From Alistipes sp. An66 (GTDB taxonomy: Bacteria > Bacteroidota > Bacteroidia > Bacteroidales > Rikenellaceae): a stretch of 64,000 bases of DNA. The notes beneath the pieces are model-generated. The model made no database searches. It was not told where the DNA came from and saw nothing but the letters and a program-made list of their open reading frames with translations. Location: contig NZ_NFHT01000013.1 of NCBI RefSeq assembly GCF_002161445.1, positions 1 to 64,000 on the forward strand, given 5' to 3'. Numbering within the stretch: the first letter of the stretch is position 1; every line of letters begins with the position of its first letter. The position numbers and the translations under genes were made by a program. This document shows, one piece after another, positions 1 through 8,843 of this stretch.

Positions 1-467
1 ATATCCCGTTCCTGCAACTTCTGCGCAAAGGTCTCATCGAACAGTGCGGAGAAGTCCATGTCGTCGGACAGGCCCGTCTGGGTGACGGTCAGCCGCACGG
101 TCTGCTCCCCGCAGACGAGATCGACATAGGCCGTGCGGGGCGCTGCCTGGAAATTCCGTGCGGCGGACATTCCGAGGCTCTGTTCTCCGGCGGCACCGCC
201 TGCGGCATCGGCCGTCAGCCACGCGGCATCGGCATCGGTTTCGTCTCCGGCATCGGCATCGTCGTACACGATCGAGAGGGTCCAGTCGCCCTTTGCGGAG
301 AACACCACCGTTGCGGTCCGCTCCTCGATGGGCCCGAGCGTGTAGTCGGTCTGTTCAACGGTCAGATTTTCCGGAAGGGGGGAGGTAGAAACATCGACCA
401 GATCCACCTTGACGCACCCGGCGGCGGTCAGCGCGAAGAGGGCGGTCAGCAGGTAAAAACGTTTCAT
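1..467 (-). CDS. BACON-domain lipoprotein, 3' part outside the window
   Basis: The first 155 codons of a gene that runs off the left edge of the window. The protein starts with a lipoprotein signal peptide ending in LTAAGC (Cys18), followed by a beta-rich segment with the motif NLTVEQTDYTLGPIEE and a later block ending VRLTVTQTG, typical of BACON-type carbohydrate- or mucin-associated domains. It is a close paralogue of the N-terminal 170 residues of the leucine-rich-repeat lipoprotein at 10249-11982, sharing the signal peptide style, the BACON block and the following FSALF..FAQKLQ segment. The missing C-terminus is therefore probably also a leucine-rich-repeat array, which is an inference. 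It is expected at the cell surface or periplasm. The start is chosen at the Met of MKRFYLL, 38 bases downstream of a TAnnTTTG promoter motif. Confidence 0.8.
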   Translation of the reverse strand, partial: MKRFYLLTALFALTAAGCVKVDLVDVSTSPLPENLTVEQTDYTLGPIEERTATVVFSAKGDWTLSIVYDDADAGDETDADAAWLTADAAGGAAGEQSLGMSAARNFQAAPRTAYVDLVCGEQTVRLTVTQTGLSDDMDFSALFDETFAQKLQERD

Positions 468-504
468 GATGGTTGTTTTTTGGAGTTTGTAAATCCGGTT
501 TTTC

Positions 505-512
505 CAAAGATA
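505..512 (-). promoter_or_regulatory. -7 promoter element for the BACON lipoprotein
   Basis: On the minus strand the bases read TATCTTTG, matching the Bacteroidetes -7 consensus TAnnTTTG. They lie 38 bases upstream of the lipoprotein start codon. No clear TTTG -33 box was seen. Confidence 0.5.
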
Positions 513-575
513 GGGATTTTTCCCGAACGCACCAAACCGATCCGCCCGAAGGGTATAAAAAACAGGGTGTTCCGG

Positions 576-619
576 AAAAAACAGAGGGAGCGGGCCGCCA
601 CATACGGGGTCCGCTCCCT
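576..619 (-). terminator. Rho-independent terminator after the MazG-like gene
   Basis: On the minus strand an 8-bp stem (GGGAGCGG paired with CCGCTCCC, loop about 17 bases) is followed by TCTG and a run of six T. It lies just beyond the stop of the MazG-like gene at 636. Confidence 0.6.
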
Positions 620-635
620 GAAATGAACCGTTTTT

Positions 636-965
636 TCACTCCTTGTTGAGTTTGCTGTTGTTGAGGTGTCGCTCCTTGTCGCGAGAGGTCTTTTTGGCGA
701 AATTGGCCTCGATGGCTTCGGTGAGGTCGATGCCGGTCTGGTTGGCCAGACAGACCAACACCCACAGCACGTCGGCCATTTCGTCGGCGAGGTTGGCCCG
801 TTCGCCGGCCTTGAACGACTGGTCGCCGTAGGTGCGGGCCATGACGCGGGCCAACTCCCCCACCTCTTCCGTGAGGCAGGCCATGTTGGTCAGTTCCGAG
901 AAGTAACGCACGCCGTACTGCTTGATCCAGGCGTCTACCCTTTCCTGCAATTCCTTGATCTCCAT
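636..965 (-). CDS. MazG-like nucleotide pyrophosphohydrolase
   Basis: 109 residues, all alpha-helical in character. It carries the metal-binding EExxE...ExxD signature of the all-alpha NTP pyrophosphohydrolase (MazG/dUTPase-like) superfamily: Glu33/Glu34/Glu37 in LTEEVGELA, and Glu62/Asp65 in DEMADVLW. Such proteins hydrolyse (d)NTPs, often non-canonical ones, to the monophosphate and pyrophosphate, and act in house-cleaning of the nucleotide pool in the cytoplasm. The length fits single-domain members of the family. It is the last gene of a leftward run and is followed by a terminator. The substrate cannot be read from the sequence. Confidence 0.85.
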   Translation of the reverse strand: MEIKELQERVDAWIKQYGVRYFSELTNMACLTEEVGELARVMARTYGDQSFKAGERANLADEMADVLWVLVCLANQTGIDLTEAIEANFAKKTSRDKERHLNNSKLNKE

Positions 966-1071
966 GGTAAAATGTATGTTGTCGATGGTTGCTTGTTGTC
1001 CGGTGTTTCGTATCCCGCCGCTGTTGTTCGCCGCCTGCGGCGCCGTATTCAGGTCAGACCCACCCCTAAAT

Positions 1072-1087
1072 CCCCGCCTCGGCGGGG
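1072..1087. other. Short GC-rich palindrome in the gap between two genes
   Basis: CCCCGCC and GGCGGGG face each other with almost no loop in the 183-base gap between the O-methyltransferase stop and the MazG-like start. No T-run follows on either side, so it looks like a stray palindrome rather than a terminator. Nothing else is visible in this gap. Confidence 0.35.
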
Positions 1088-1148
1088 ACTTTGCGAAGCC
1101 TGTCAGCGCTGTATCGAATCGTTGAAATCCGTAGTATCCCTGTTGTTT

Positions 1149-1802
1149 TCAGTTGCTTTTTACCCGGATCAGGTTCAGCCCGTCGCGCAGGGGGACGATG
1201 ACGTTCTCCACGCGGGGGTCCTCGACGACCATGCGGTTGAACTCGATCAACGCCTGCGTGTGCCGGTCGCCGTGTGCCACGGGCTGCACGACCTTCCCCG
1301 ACCAGAGGATGTTGTCGGCGATCATCACCGAACCGCCGTGTACGAGCGCCTTGCCGCCGTTGTCGCCCATCAGCATGCGGTAGTAGTCGGGATATTCGCG
1401 CTTGTCGCCGTCGATGAAGACGAGGTCGTAGACCTCGCCGAGCCGGGGTGCGATGTCGAGTGCCGAGCCGATGTGCAGCCGGATCTTGCGGCCGTGGGGC
1501 GAACGGTCGAACCACGACCGGGTGAACTCTTCCAGCTCGTCGTCGACCTCGATGGTGTCCAACCGGGCCTCGTCGTCGAGCCCCGCGGCCATCGAGAGGG
1601 CCGAATAGCCCGTGAAGGTCCCGATCTCCAACACCCGGCGGGGGCGGATCATGCGGACGATCATTTCGAGCATCCGCCCCTGAATGTGCCCGGACAACAT
1701 GCGGGGTGCCACGGCGCGGAGGTTGGTTTCGCGGTCCAGCTCATGCAACAGCTCCTCTTCGGGCGCCGAATGTTCGTGTACGTATCGTTCGAGTGCGTCC
1801 AT
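1149..1802 (-). CDS. Class I SAM-dependent O-methyltransferase
   Basis: 217 residues, the usual size of the catechol/caffeoyl-CoA type O-methyltransferase family (pfam Methyltransf_3). The SAM-binding motif VLEIGTFTGYS is at residues 57-67. The metal and substrate region DLVFIDGDK is at 126-134, and ADNILWSGKV at 162-171 is the family's conserved loop. It would transfer a methyl group from SAM to a hydroxyl on an unknown small molecule, probably Mg-dependent and cytoplasmic. The start MDALERY sits 5 bases after the stop of the upstream M16 peptidase, so the two are co-transcribed. The frame is open further upstream, but that would run into the peptidase gene. Confidence 0.88.
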   Translation of the reverse strand: MDALERYVHEHSAPEEELLHELDRETNLRAVAPRMLSGHIQGRMLEMIVRMIRPRRVLEIGTFTGYSALSMAAGLDDEARLDTIEVDDELEEFTRSWFDRSPHGRKIRLHIGSALDIAPRLGEVYDLVFIDGDKREYPDYYRMLMGDNGGKALVHGGSVMIADNILWSGKVVQPVAHGDRHTQALIEFNRMVVEDPRVENVIVPLRDGLNLIRVKSN

Positions 1803-1807
1803 AGACT

Positions 1808-3022
1808 CTATTTGTAAATCAACCTTGACATGCCCGAAAAGACCTCTTCGGCAACTTCGGTGAGTTGTGCGGCGGTCAGTTCGCGGACTTTGGCGTAAAC
1901 CTGCTCCATGGTGTCCACTTCGTCGTGGGTCAGCAGGCTCTTGCCGGCACCGAGCATGTAACTCTCGTTGCTTTCGCTCGAAATGGCCAGTTGGGCGATG
2001 AACTGCTTCTTGGCCATCGAGAGCTGGCGGCTGGTGAGGGGTACGGTGCGCAACCGGTGCAGCTGCTCCTCGATGAGCTCGATGCAATGGTCGGCGTTTC
2101 CGTGTTCGGAGCTGAAATAGATCGCCACGATGCCCGTATCGCCGTAGGGGGTGTAGTTGGCTTCGATGTTGTACGACAGTCCGTTTCGTTCGCGCACGAC
2201 CACGTTGAGCAGCGAGTTGGCCGACGGTCCTCCGAGGATGTTGACCACGAGGGCCAGGGGCAGGCGGCGTTCTTCGGCGATTCCGCAGGCGCGGCCGCCG
2301 ATGATGCAGTGGGTCTGGTGGGTGTGTTTCACGACGCTCTTTTCGAACGCCGCGCAGGGGCCCGGCGCTACCCTTTCGCCGCCGCATACGGTGGCGGGCT
2401 GTTCGCCGAAGTAACGCGCGGCGACGGCTTCGGCCGCCCGGGGCGAGAAGTTGCCGATCGACGAGAAGACCATGCGGTCGGTGGTGTGCATCCGGCGGGT
2501 GAAGGCGCGGATGGCGTCGCCGTCGTAACGGGCGAGTGCGGCCTTGCGGCCCAGGATGTTGTGTCCCAGCTGCGAACCCTCGAACAGCAGGTCCTCGAAG
2601 GTATCGTAGATCAGGTCGGCGGGCGAATCCTTGTAGGTGTTGATCTCGTCGACGATGACCTCCTTTTCGCGTTCGAGTTCGCGTTCGGGGAAGGTCGAAT
2701 GGAAGGCGATGTCGGCGATCAGCTCGGCGGCCTTTGCAAAGTCGCCGCGGAGGGTCGTGGCATGGATCGTCGTGTCCTCCTTCGTGGTGAAGGCGTTGAG
2801 CTCGCCGCCGAGGTTTTCGAGGCGGCAGTTGACCTGCCAGGCGCGGCGGCGCTCGGTGCCCTTGAAGAAGGCGTGTTCGGTGAAGTGTGCCAGCCCGTAC
2901 TCCGTGGGGAGTTCGTCGCGGCTTCCGGCGCCGATGACCAGGGCACAGTGTGCCACCGATCCGCGCACCTGACGGTGGATGCCGCGGATTCCGTTGGGCA
3001 AGGTATAGGTGTGGAATTCCAT
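1808..3022 (-). CDS. M16 family zinc peptidase (pitrilysin/processing-peptidase type)
   Basis: 404 residues. The inverted zinc motif HxxEH is intact at His46-Phe-Thr-Glu49-His50, and the third zinc ligand Glu126 lies exactly 76 residues after His50, as in active M16B peptidases. It is a single M16 module pair without the long tandem seen in pitrilysin, resembling bacterial homologues of mitochondrial processing peptidase. There is no signal peptide, so it is probably cytoplasmic and may degrade short peptides. The gene begins 9 bases after the uvrA stop and ends 5 bases before the methyltransferase, indicating one transcript. Confidence 0.88.
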   Translation of the reverse strand: MEFHTYTLPNGIRGIHRQVRGSVAHCALVIGAGSRDELPTEYGLAHFTEHAFFKGTERRRAWQVNCRLENLGGELNAFTTKEDTTIHATTLRGDFAKAAELIADIAFHSTFPERELEREKEVIVDEINTYKDSPADLIYDTFEDLLFEGSQLGHNILGRKAALARYDGDAIRAFTRRMHTTDRMVFSSIGNFSPRAAEAVAARYFGEQPATVCGGERVAPGPCAAFEKSVVKHTHQTHCIIGGRACGIAEERRLPLALVVNILGGPSANSLLNVVVRERNGLSYNIEANYTPYGDTGIVAIYFSSEHGNADHCIELIEEQLHRLRTVPLTSRQLSMAKKQFIAQLAISSESNESYMLGAGKSLLTHDEVDTMEQVYAKVRELTAAQLTEVAEEVFSGMSRLIYK

Positions 3023-3031
3023 GATTGGGGA

Positions 3032-5821
3032 TCAGCGTTTGGTGCGGCGGCGCAGGAACTCGCCGGTGTGGCTTTCGGGGCATTGTTCCAGCTCGCGGGG
3101 CCGGCCCTCGAAGATGACGCGCCCGCCCCCGTCACCGGCTTCGGGCCCGAGGTCCACGACCCAGTCGGCACACTTGATGATGTCCATGTTGTGCTCGACG
3201 ACGACGATCGTGTGCCCGCGTTCGATCAGGGCGTTGAACGCCGCGAGGAGCTTCGAGATGTCGTGGAAGTGGAGTCCCGTGGTGGGTTCGTCGAAGATGA
3301 ACATCACGCCGCCCTGGGCGGCATCCTTCGTGAGGAACGATGCGAGTTTCACGCGCTGGCTCTCGCCGCCGGAGAGCGTCGAGGAGGACTGCCCGAGCTT
3401 GATGTATCCGAGACCGACGTCCTGCAAGGGTTTCAGCCGCTCGATGATCCTGCGGCAGGTGGCGTTCGCGGGCTCTTCGCCGAAGAAGTCGATGGCCTCG
3501 TCGACGGTCATTTCGAGTACGTCGTAGATCGACCGTCCGCGGTACCTGACTTCGAGGATCTCGTCGCGGAAACGCTTTCCGCCGCAGGCTTCGCAGACCA
3601 GTTCGACGTCGGCCATGAACTGCATCGAGACCTTGATGACGCCCTCGCCCTGACACTCCTCGCAGCGGCCTCCGGCGATGTTGAACGAGAAGGCCGAGGC
3701 GCCGAGTCCGTTGTGCTGGGCATAGGGTTGGTCGGCGAAGAGCTTGCGGATCTCGTCGTAGGCCTTGATGTAGGTGACGGGATTCGATCGCGAGGACTTT
3801 CCGATGGGGTTCTGGTCGACCATCTCGACCGATTTGAGCAGCTGCACGTCGCCGTCCAGTCCGTCGAAGTCGCCGGGTTTGACGCCCGTGTCGAAGAGCA
3901 TGCGCCGCAGCGCGGGATAGAGGATTCCTTTGGCCAGGGATGATTTTCCCGATCCGCTGACTCCGGTGATGCAGGTCATCACGCCGAGCGGGATCCGCAC
4001 GTCGATGTTGCGGAGGTTGTTTTCGCGGGCTCCGCGGATCCGGATCGAGCGGCTCCACCCGCGCTCGGTGGGGGGCACGGCGATTTCGCGGCGTCCCGTG
4101 AGGTAGTCGGCCGTGAGGCTTTGCCCGCACTTCAACAGATCGGGGAGCGTGCCGTTGAAGACCACCTCGCCGCCGTTGTAACCGGCCTTTGGACCGATGT
4201 CGACGATCCAGTCGGCGGCTCGGATCACCTCCTCCTCGTGTTCGACGACGATCACCGTGTTTCCCAGGTCGCGCAGCTGTTTCAGCACGCCGATCAGGCG
4301 GTTTGTGTCGCGGGGATGGAGCCCGATCGAGGGTTCGTCGAGGATGTACATCGAGCCTGTGAGGTTGCTTCCGAGCGATGTGGAGAGGTTGATGCGCTGG
4401 CTCTCGCCGCCGGAGAGGGTTGCCGACAGGCGGTCGAGGGTCAGGTATCCGAGCCCCACGTCGGCGAGGTATTGCAACCGGTTTCGGATCTCGACGAGGA
4501 TGCGCGCCGCGGCCTTTGCGTCGTGGTCGTCGAGTTGCAGGGCGGCGAAGAAGTCGATCAGCCCGTCGACGGGCATGCGGACCAGATCGGCGATCGTGCG
4601 CCCCCCGACCTGGACGTAGAGAGCCTCGCGGCGCAGCCGCGAACCGCCGCACTCGGGGCAGACGGTCTTGCCCGTGTAGCGGGCCTTCATCACGCGGAAC
4701 TGGATCTTGCGCCGCTCGGAGTCGATGTACTGGAAGAACTCGTCGAGACCGTGGAAATACTGGTTTCCGCGCCAGAGCAGACGTTTTTGGGCGGGTGTCA
4801 GTTCGTAGAAGGGGGTGTGGATCGGGAAGTCGAACTTCGCGGCGTTGTCGATGAGCTGCTGCTTCCAGCGACGCATCGTCTCGCCGCGCCAGCAGGCGAT
4901 TGCATCCTCGTAGATGGTCTTGCTCTTGTCGGGGATCACGAGGTCCTCGTCGATGCCGATGACCTTTCCGTAGCCTTCGCAGCGGGGGCAGGCGCCGAGC
5001 GGGTTGTTGAAGCTGAACAGATGCTCGGTCGGGGGTTCGAACTCGATGCCGTCGGCCTCGAAGCGCGACGAGAAGGAGCGCAGTCCGTCGTCGGTGACCG
5101 TCTCGCAGACGCCCCCGCCGTAGGAGAAGGCGCGGGCCACCGAATCGCGGATGCGGGTCGGGGTCTCCTCGTCGTCGTTCACGCGCAGGCGGTCGACGAC
5201 GATGCGCAGCTCGTCGGCCTTCGTGTCGGGTCCGATTCCGGGCAGGATGTCTTCGATGAGCCGCACCTCGCCGCCGGTGTAGACGCGCATGAAACCCTCG
5301 GAGAGCAGCAGCGTCAGCTTCTCGATGATCCCCTGCCCTTCGGCGAGTACCAGCGGCGCCCCGATGAGGATGCGCTGCCCGCGGTGTTCGAGGAGGTATT
5401 CGGCCACATCGTCCGTCGAGTAGCAGCGGACCTCTTCGCCCGAGACGGGCGAGAAGGTGTGTCCGACGCGTGCGAAGAGGAGTTTCAGATAGTCGTAGAT
5501 TTCGGTGGTCGTTCCGACCGTCGAGCGGGGGTTGCGCGTGTTGACCTTCTGCTCGATGGCGATGGCCGGGGCGATTCCCTCGATGATGTCGACATCGGGT
5601 TTGTTGATCTTGCCGAGGAACTGCCGGGCATAGGCCGAGAGGCTCTCGACATAGCGGCGCTGCCCTTCGGCGAAGATGGTGTCGAAGGCGAGGGTCGACT
5701 TTCCGGAGCCCGACAAACCGGTGATGACGATCAGTTTTTCGTGCGGGATGGCGAGTTCGATGTTGCGAAGGTTATGAACCCGCGCCCCTTTTATGTAGAT
5801 GCAGTTATCGTGTTTTTCCAT
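3032..5821 (-). CDS. uvrA: Excinuclease ABC subunit A
   Basis: 929 residues, the family length. UvrA is the ATP-dependent damage-recognition subunit of UvrABC nucleotide excision repair and loads UvrB onto damaged DNA. Two ABC modules are visible. The first has Walker A GLSGSGKST at 35-43, and the second has GVSGSGKSS in the C-terminal half. Both carry LSGGESQR signatures, and the D-loops are followed by DEPSIGLH and DEPTTGLH. Zinc-finger cysteine pairs CPRC, CPEC and CEEC...CEAC are present. The gene lies in a leftward run downstream of yigZ and shortly upstream of the M16 peptidase. Confidence 0.97.
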   Translation of the reverse strand: MEKHDNCIYIKGARVHNLRNIELAIPHEKLIVITGLSGSGKSTLAFDTIFAEGQRRYVESLSAYARQFLGKINKPDVDIIEGIAPAIAIEQKVNTRNPRSTVGTTTEIYDYLKLLFARVGHTFSPVSGEEVRCYSTDDVAEYLLEHRGQRILIGAPLVLAEGQGIIEKLTLLLSEGFMRVYTGGEVRLIEDILPGIGPDTKADELRIVVDRLRVNDDEETPTRIRDSVARAFSYGGGVCETVTDDGLRSFSSRFEADGIEFEPPTEHLFSFNNPLGACPRCEGYGKVIGIDEDLVIPDKSKTIYEDAIACWRGETMRRWKQQLIDNAAKFDFPIHTPFYELTPAQKRLLWRGNQYFHGLDEFFQYIDSERRKIQFRVMKARYTGKTVCPECGGSRLRREALYVQVGGRTIADLVRMPVDGLIDFFAALQLDDHDAKAAARILVEIRNRLQYLADVGLGYLTLDRLSATLSGGESQRINLSTSLGSNLTGSMYILDEPSIGLHPRDTNRLIGVLKQLRDLGNTVIVVEHEEEVIRAADWIVDIGPKAGYNGGEVVFNGTLPDLLKCGQSLTADYLTGRREIAVPPTERGWSRSIRIRGARENNLRNIDVRIPLGVMTCITGVSGSGKSSLAKGILYPALRRMLFDTGVKPGDFDGLDGDVQLLKSVEMVDQNPIGKSSRSNPVTYIKAYDEIRKLFADQPYAQHNGLGASAFSFNIAGGRCEECQGEGVIKVSMQFMADVELVCEACGGKRFRDEILEVRYRGRSIYDVLEMTVDEAIDFFGEEPANATCRRIIERLKPLQDVGLGYIKLGQSSSTLSGGESQRVKLASFLTKDAAQGGVMFIFDEPTTGLHFHDISKLLAAFNALIERGHTIVVVEHNMDIIKCADWVVDLGPEAGDGGGRVIFEGRPRELEQCPESHTGEFLRRRTKR

Positions 5822-5998
5822 ATCCGTAAGGTCTGCGATCCGCGACCTTGTTCCGTTGGTTTGTTTCTATACTTGGGAGGACCCGATTCCGCCTGTCCGC
5901 GTCTGCAATCCCGGTTTTTTCTTTCCCTGCTCCTTCTTCCCGCGGTCCTTCTACCCTGCTCCTTTTCCCGGTCCTTTCCGGCCGTCTGCCCTCACCGG

Positions 5999-6598
5999 TT
6001 ACTCCCGGATGGAACCTCCGGCCTTGCGGAGCCTGACGACCAGCCCCTCGGCGCGGCTTTCGCGGATTGCGAGCCGCAGGGTGCAGAGGTTGTCGAACTC
6101 CTGCGCCTCGATCCTGGGCTGCTCCTCCTTGACCACACGCATGATGTCGTTCATCGCCACATAGGGGAAATCCACCGTGACGACCCGGTCGACGGTCCGC
6201 TCGACGATCTGCGCGGCTTCGATGGCCGCAGCTGCGGCTTCGCGGTATGCGGCGATCAACCCGGGAACCCCGAGCTTCGTGCCGCCGAAGTAGCGGACCA
6301 CGACTACGAGACAATCGGTGATGTCGTTCGAGAGCAGCTGCCCGAGAATCGGCTTTCCGGCCGTTCCCGAAGGTTCTCCGTCGTCGTTGGCGCGGAATGC
6401 CTCGCCGCGGGGTCCGAGCCGCCAGGCGTAACAGTGGTGCGTGGCGTCGAAGAATCGTTTGCGCAGGGCATCCAGATGGCCGCGGATCTCCTCCTCGCTG
6501 CGGACGGGATAGATCCAGGCGAGGAACTTGCTGCTGCGTTCGCGGCAGGCGGCCTCGGCGGGCGCCGCGACGGTCCGGTATCGGTCGTCGTCCTGCAT
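5999..6598 (-). CDS. YigZ/IMPACT family protein
   Basis: 199 residues, matching the bacterial YigZ family (UPF0029). An N-terminal IMPACT-type alpha/beta domain contains the conserved stretch DDGEPSGTAGKPIL and the following VVVVRYFGGTKLG, both hallmarks of the family. A small ferredoxin-fold C-terminal domain follows. The eukaryotic relative IMPACT regulates translation through GCN1; the bacterial role is not settled. The start is 3 bases after the lepB stop, so the two are co-transcribed. The 177 bases between its stop and the uvrA start hold no recognisable signal. Confidence 0.88.
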   Translation of the reverse strand: MQDDDRYRTVAAPAEAACRERSSKFLAWIYPVRSEEEIRGHLDALRKRFFDATHHCYAWRLGPRGEAFRANDDGEPSGTAGKPILGQLLSNDITDCLVVVVRYFGGTKLGVPGLIAAYREAAAAAIEAAQIVERTVDRVVTVDFPYVAMNDIMRVVKEEQPRIEAQEFDNLCTLRLAIRESRAEGLVVRLRKAGGSIRE

Positions 6599-6601
6599 GG
6601 C

Positions 6602-7954
6602 CTACCGCACTTTCCGGAAGAGCCGCTCCCAGCGGATGTTCGACGGGAACTTCTTGTTGGCGTCGAGCGAGAGCCAGACGAACGAGGCCTTTCCGACGAT
6701 GTGGTCCTCGGGCACGAAGCCCCAGAAGCGCGAGTCGGCCGAATTGTGGCGGTTGTCACCCATCATCCAGAAGTAGTCCATGGCGAAGGTGTACTGCGTG
6801 GCGGGTTCTCCGTCGATGCGGATCGCGCCGTCGCGCACGTCGAGCTCATGCCCCTCGTATGCCTCGATGATCCGGCGGTAGAGCGGCAGGTTTTCGGGTG
6901 TCAGCTCCACCGTGGCGCCCTTCTTCGGGATCCAGATCGGTCCGTAGTTGTCCTGGCTCCACCGCGCCTCGTCCCATTGCGGGAATACGTCGGTCGAGGG
7001 GGTGTAGATGTAGGGGCGGATCGAGATGACGTTGCTCGACGCCTCGATCTTTGCGGCGGCCTCCTTCGTGAGGGACATGTAGTAGGCGGCGCCGTTTCCG
7101 CTGTACTCGGTGATTCCGAGGTTGTCGAGCGCATACTGCGTGAAGGGGGCGTTGGTCTGCACGATGTAGGAGCTCTGCAAGCCGGGGATCGGCTCCTGGG
7201 GTTCTCCGTTGACAAAGACCTGTCCGTCGCGGATCACGAGCGAGTCGCCGGGCAGGGCCACGCATCGCTTGATGTAGTTTTCGCGTTTGTCCACGGGTCG
7301 GCTGATGACCGTGTATTTTTCGTTGAGGCGCTTGCGCCCCTCCTCCTTTCCGAAGGACTCCTCGAAACCGCGCAGCACGTCATAGTAGGTCACCGACTGG
7401 TTTTCGAGCAGCACGGTGTCTCCGGCGGGGAAGTTGAAGACCACGACGTCGTTGCGGCGGATGGGTTTGAGTCCTTTGAGCCGGTGATAGGGCCATTTGA
7501 TCGCTTCGGAGAAGGATTTTTTGGTCTGCGAGAAGGGCATCGTGTGGTGCACGAAGGGGAACGAGAGGGGTGTGTTGGGCATCTGGGGGCCGTAGGATAC
7601 CTTGCTGACGTAGAGGTAGTCACCGACGAGCAGGGATTTCTCCATCGACGAGGTGGGGATCACATACATCTGGAAGATGAAGATGTGCACGAGCGTGGCG
7701 ACGACCGTTGCGAAGATGATGGCGTTGACCCACTCGTAGACGGTCTTGTAGAGCCTGTTTCGTTTGCAGAGCTCCGCGTTGTGGTGCCAGACGTAGCGGT
7801 AGAAGAGCTTCGAGATGTAGAGGTCGTAGATGACGGGCAGGCCGATCAGGAGCCAGAGGTTCCCGGTCCAGACGACGAACCAGAGCGTATAGAGCAGGGC
7901 GGCCAGCGTGAACCCGACCCATTTGTTTCTGAAAAAAGCCTTGATTTTTTGCAT
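6602..7954 (-). CDS. lepB: Signal peptidase I
   Basis: 450 residues, longer than the E. coli enzyme but normal for Bacteroidetes. Hydrophobic segments lie at about 14-45 and 78-96. The catalytic Ser103 is in PTSSME after the second segment, and the catalytic Lys229 is in NYIKRCVALPGD. The C-terminal box GDNRHNSADSRFWG completes the S26 signature. The enzyme removes signal peptides from secreted proteins at the outer face of the inner membrane. The insert between the Ser and Lys boxes and a second insert before the last box explain the extra length. Dihydrodipicolinate reductase lies 19 bases upstream in the same direction. Confidence 0.95.
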   Translation of the reverse strand: MQKIKAFFRNKWVGFTLAALLYTLWFVVWTGNLWLLIGLPVIYDLYISKLFYRYVWHHNAELCKRNRLYKTVYEWVNAIIFATVVATLVHIFIFQMYVIPTSSMEKSLLVGDYLYVSKVSYGPQMPNTPLSFPFVHHTMPFSQTKKSFSEAIKWPYHRLKGLKPIRRNDVVVFNFPAGDTVLLENQSVTYYDVLRGFEESFGKEEGRKRLNEKYTVISRPVDKRENYIKRCVALPGDSLVIRDGQVFVNGEPQEPIPGLQSSYIVQTNAPFTQYALDNLGITEYSGNGAAYYMSLTKEAAAKIEASSNVISIRPYIYTPSTDVFPQWDEARWSQDNYGPIWIPKKGATVELTPENLPLYRRIIEAYEGHELDVRDGAIRIDGEPATQYTFAMDYFWMMGDNRHNSADSRFWGFVPEDHIVGKASFVWLSLDANKKFPSNIRWERLFRKVR

Positions 7955-7973
7955 GTTGTCTCGGTTGTTTCAA

Positions 7974-8732
7974 CTATTTCAGCAGGTCCTCCATGCCGTA
8001 TACGCCCTTCTTTCCGCAGAGGAATTCGGCCGCCACGACGGCTCCCTGCGCCAGCGTGCGGCGGTTTTTGATCGTGTGCCGCAGTTCGAGGATGTCGTCC
8101 TCGGACTCGTAGGTCACGGTGTGGATGCCGGGGACCATTCCCTCGCGCACCGAACGGATCTCGATGCGGTCGGCCGGCGTATCCCCGCTGCGCTCCACGC
8201 GGTTTGCGGCGTGTTCGATTCCCGGTGCGAAGTTCACCCATCCCGTTTTGGCGGGGAGGTTTTCGATGATGCCCTCGGCGAGCGTGATGGCCGTGCCGCT
8301 CGGGGCATCCTTCTTCTGGGTGTGGTGGACCTCCTCGATGCGGACGTCGTAGCCGCCCCCGACGCGGCTGACCAGTGCGGCCAGCTGGCGGTTGAGGCGG
8401 AACAGGAGGTTGACGCCCAGACAGTAGTTCGAGGCGTAGAACAACGCCCCGCCGCGCCGGCGGCACAGCTCCTGCAACTCCGCCAGACGGTCGGTCCAGC
8501 CGGTGGTTCCGCTGACGACGGCCGCGCCGCATTCCAGACAGGTGCGGATGTTGTCGTAAGCCGTTTCGGGCGTCGTGAATTCGATGGCCACGTCGATGCC
8601 CTTCAAATGTTCGGCGTCGAGGTCGTGTGCGTTCTCCTGGTCGATGACGAGGGCGATTTCGTGTCCCCGTTCGGTGAGGATCCGTTCGATTTCGCGGCCC
8701 ATCTTGCCGTATCCGATGATTGCAGCCTTCAT
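7974..8732 (-). CDS. dapB: 4-hydroxy-tetrahydrodipicolinate reductase
   Basis: 252 residues. The enzyme reduces hydroxy-tetrahydrodipicolinate with NAD(P)H in the lysine/diaminopimelate pathway, feeding peptidoglycan synthesis. The N-terminal nucleotide-binding motif GYGKMG is at residues 7-12. The catalytic and substrate motif EVHHTQKKDAPSGTA is at 134-148. It is the first gene of the leftward run dapB-lepB-yigZ-uvrA and is divergent from truA, with 111 bases of shared promoter region. Confidence 0.95.
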   Translation of the reverse strand: MKAAIIGYGKMGREIERILTERGHEIALVIDQENAHDLDAEHLKGIDVAIEFTTPETAYDNIRTCLECGAAVVSGTTGWTDRLAELQELCRRRGGALFYASNYCLGVNLLFRLNRQLAALVSRVGGGYDVRIEEVHHTQKKDAPSGTAITLAEGIIENLPAKTGWVNFAPGIEHAANRVERSGDTPADRIEIRSVREGMVPGIHTVTYESEDDILELRHTIKNRRTLAQGAVVAAEFLCGKKGVYGMEDLLK

Positions 8733-8751
8733 GTCGTTCGAAAGTTTCCGA

Positions 8752-8759
8752 CAAAGATA
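8752..8759 (-). promoter_or_regulatory. -7 promoter element for dapB
   Basis: Minus-strand TATCTTTG fits TAnnTTTG, 19 bases before the dapB start codon. A TTTA that could act as the -33 box lies 17 bases further upstream. Confidence 0.5.
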
Positions 8760-8815
8760 CGAATAAATTCGGAAACTAAACGTAGCGGGATCGTTTATCG
8801 TATGCGTGAAATGCG

Positions 8816-8823
8816 TATCTTTG
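8816..8823 (+). promoter_or_regulatory. -7 promoter element for truA
   Basis: TATCTTTG lies 20 bases before the truA ATG, with TTTA as a possible -33 box 18 bases upstream. It faces the dapB promoter in the same 111-base intergenic gap. Confidence 0.5.
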
Positions 8824-8843
8824 TCGGCGAAAAGGATTCAGCC

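Noticed and set aside
4121..8071. A 1316-codon open frame on the plus strand opposite uvrA, yigZ and lepB
   Set aside because: It is antisense to three well-supported genes. High GC content removes stop codons on the opposite strand, and the translation has no motifs, being rich in Val, Asp and Glu from reversed codons.
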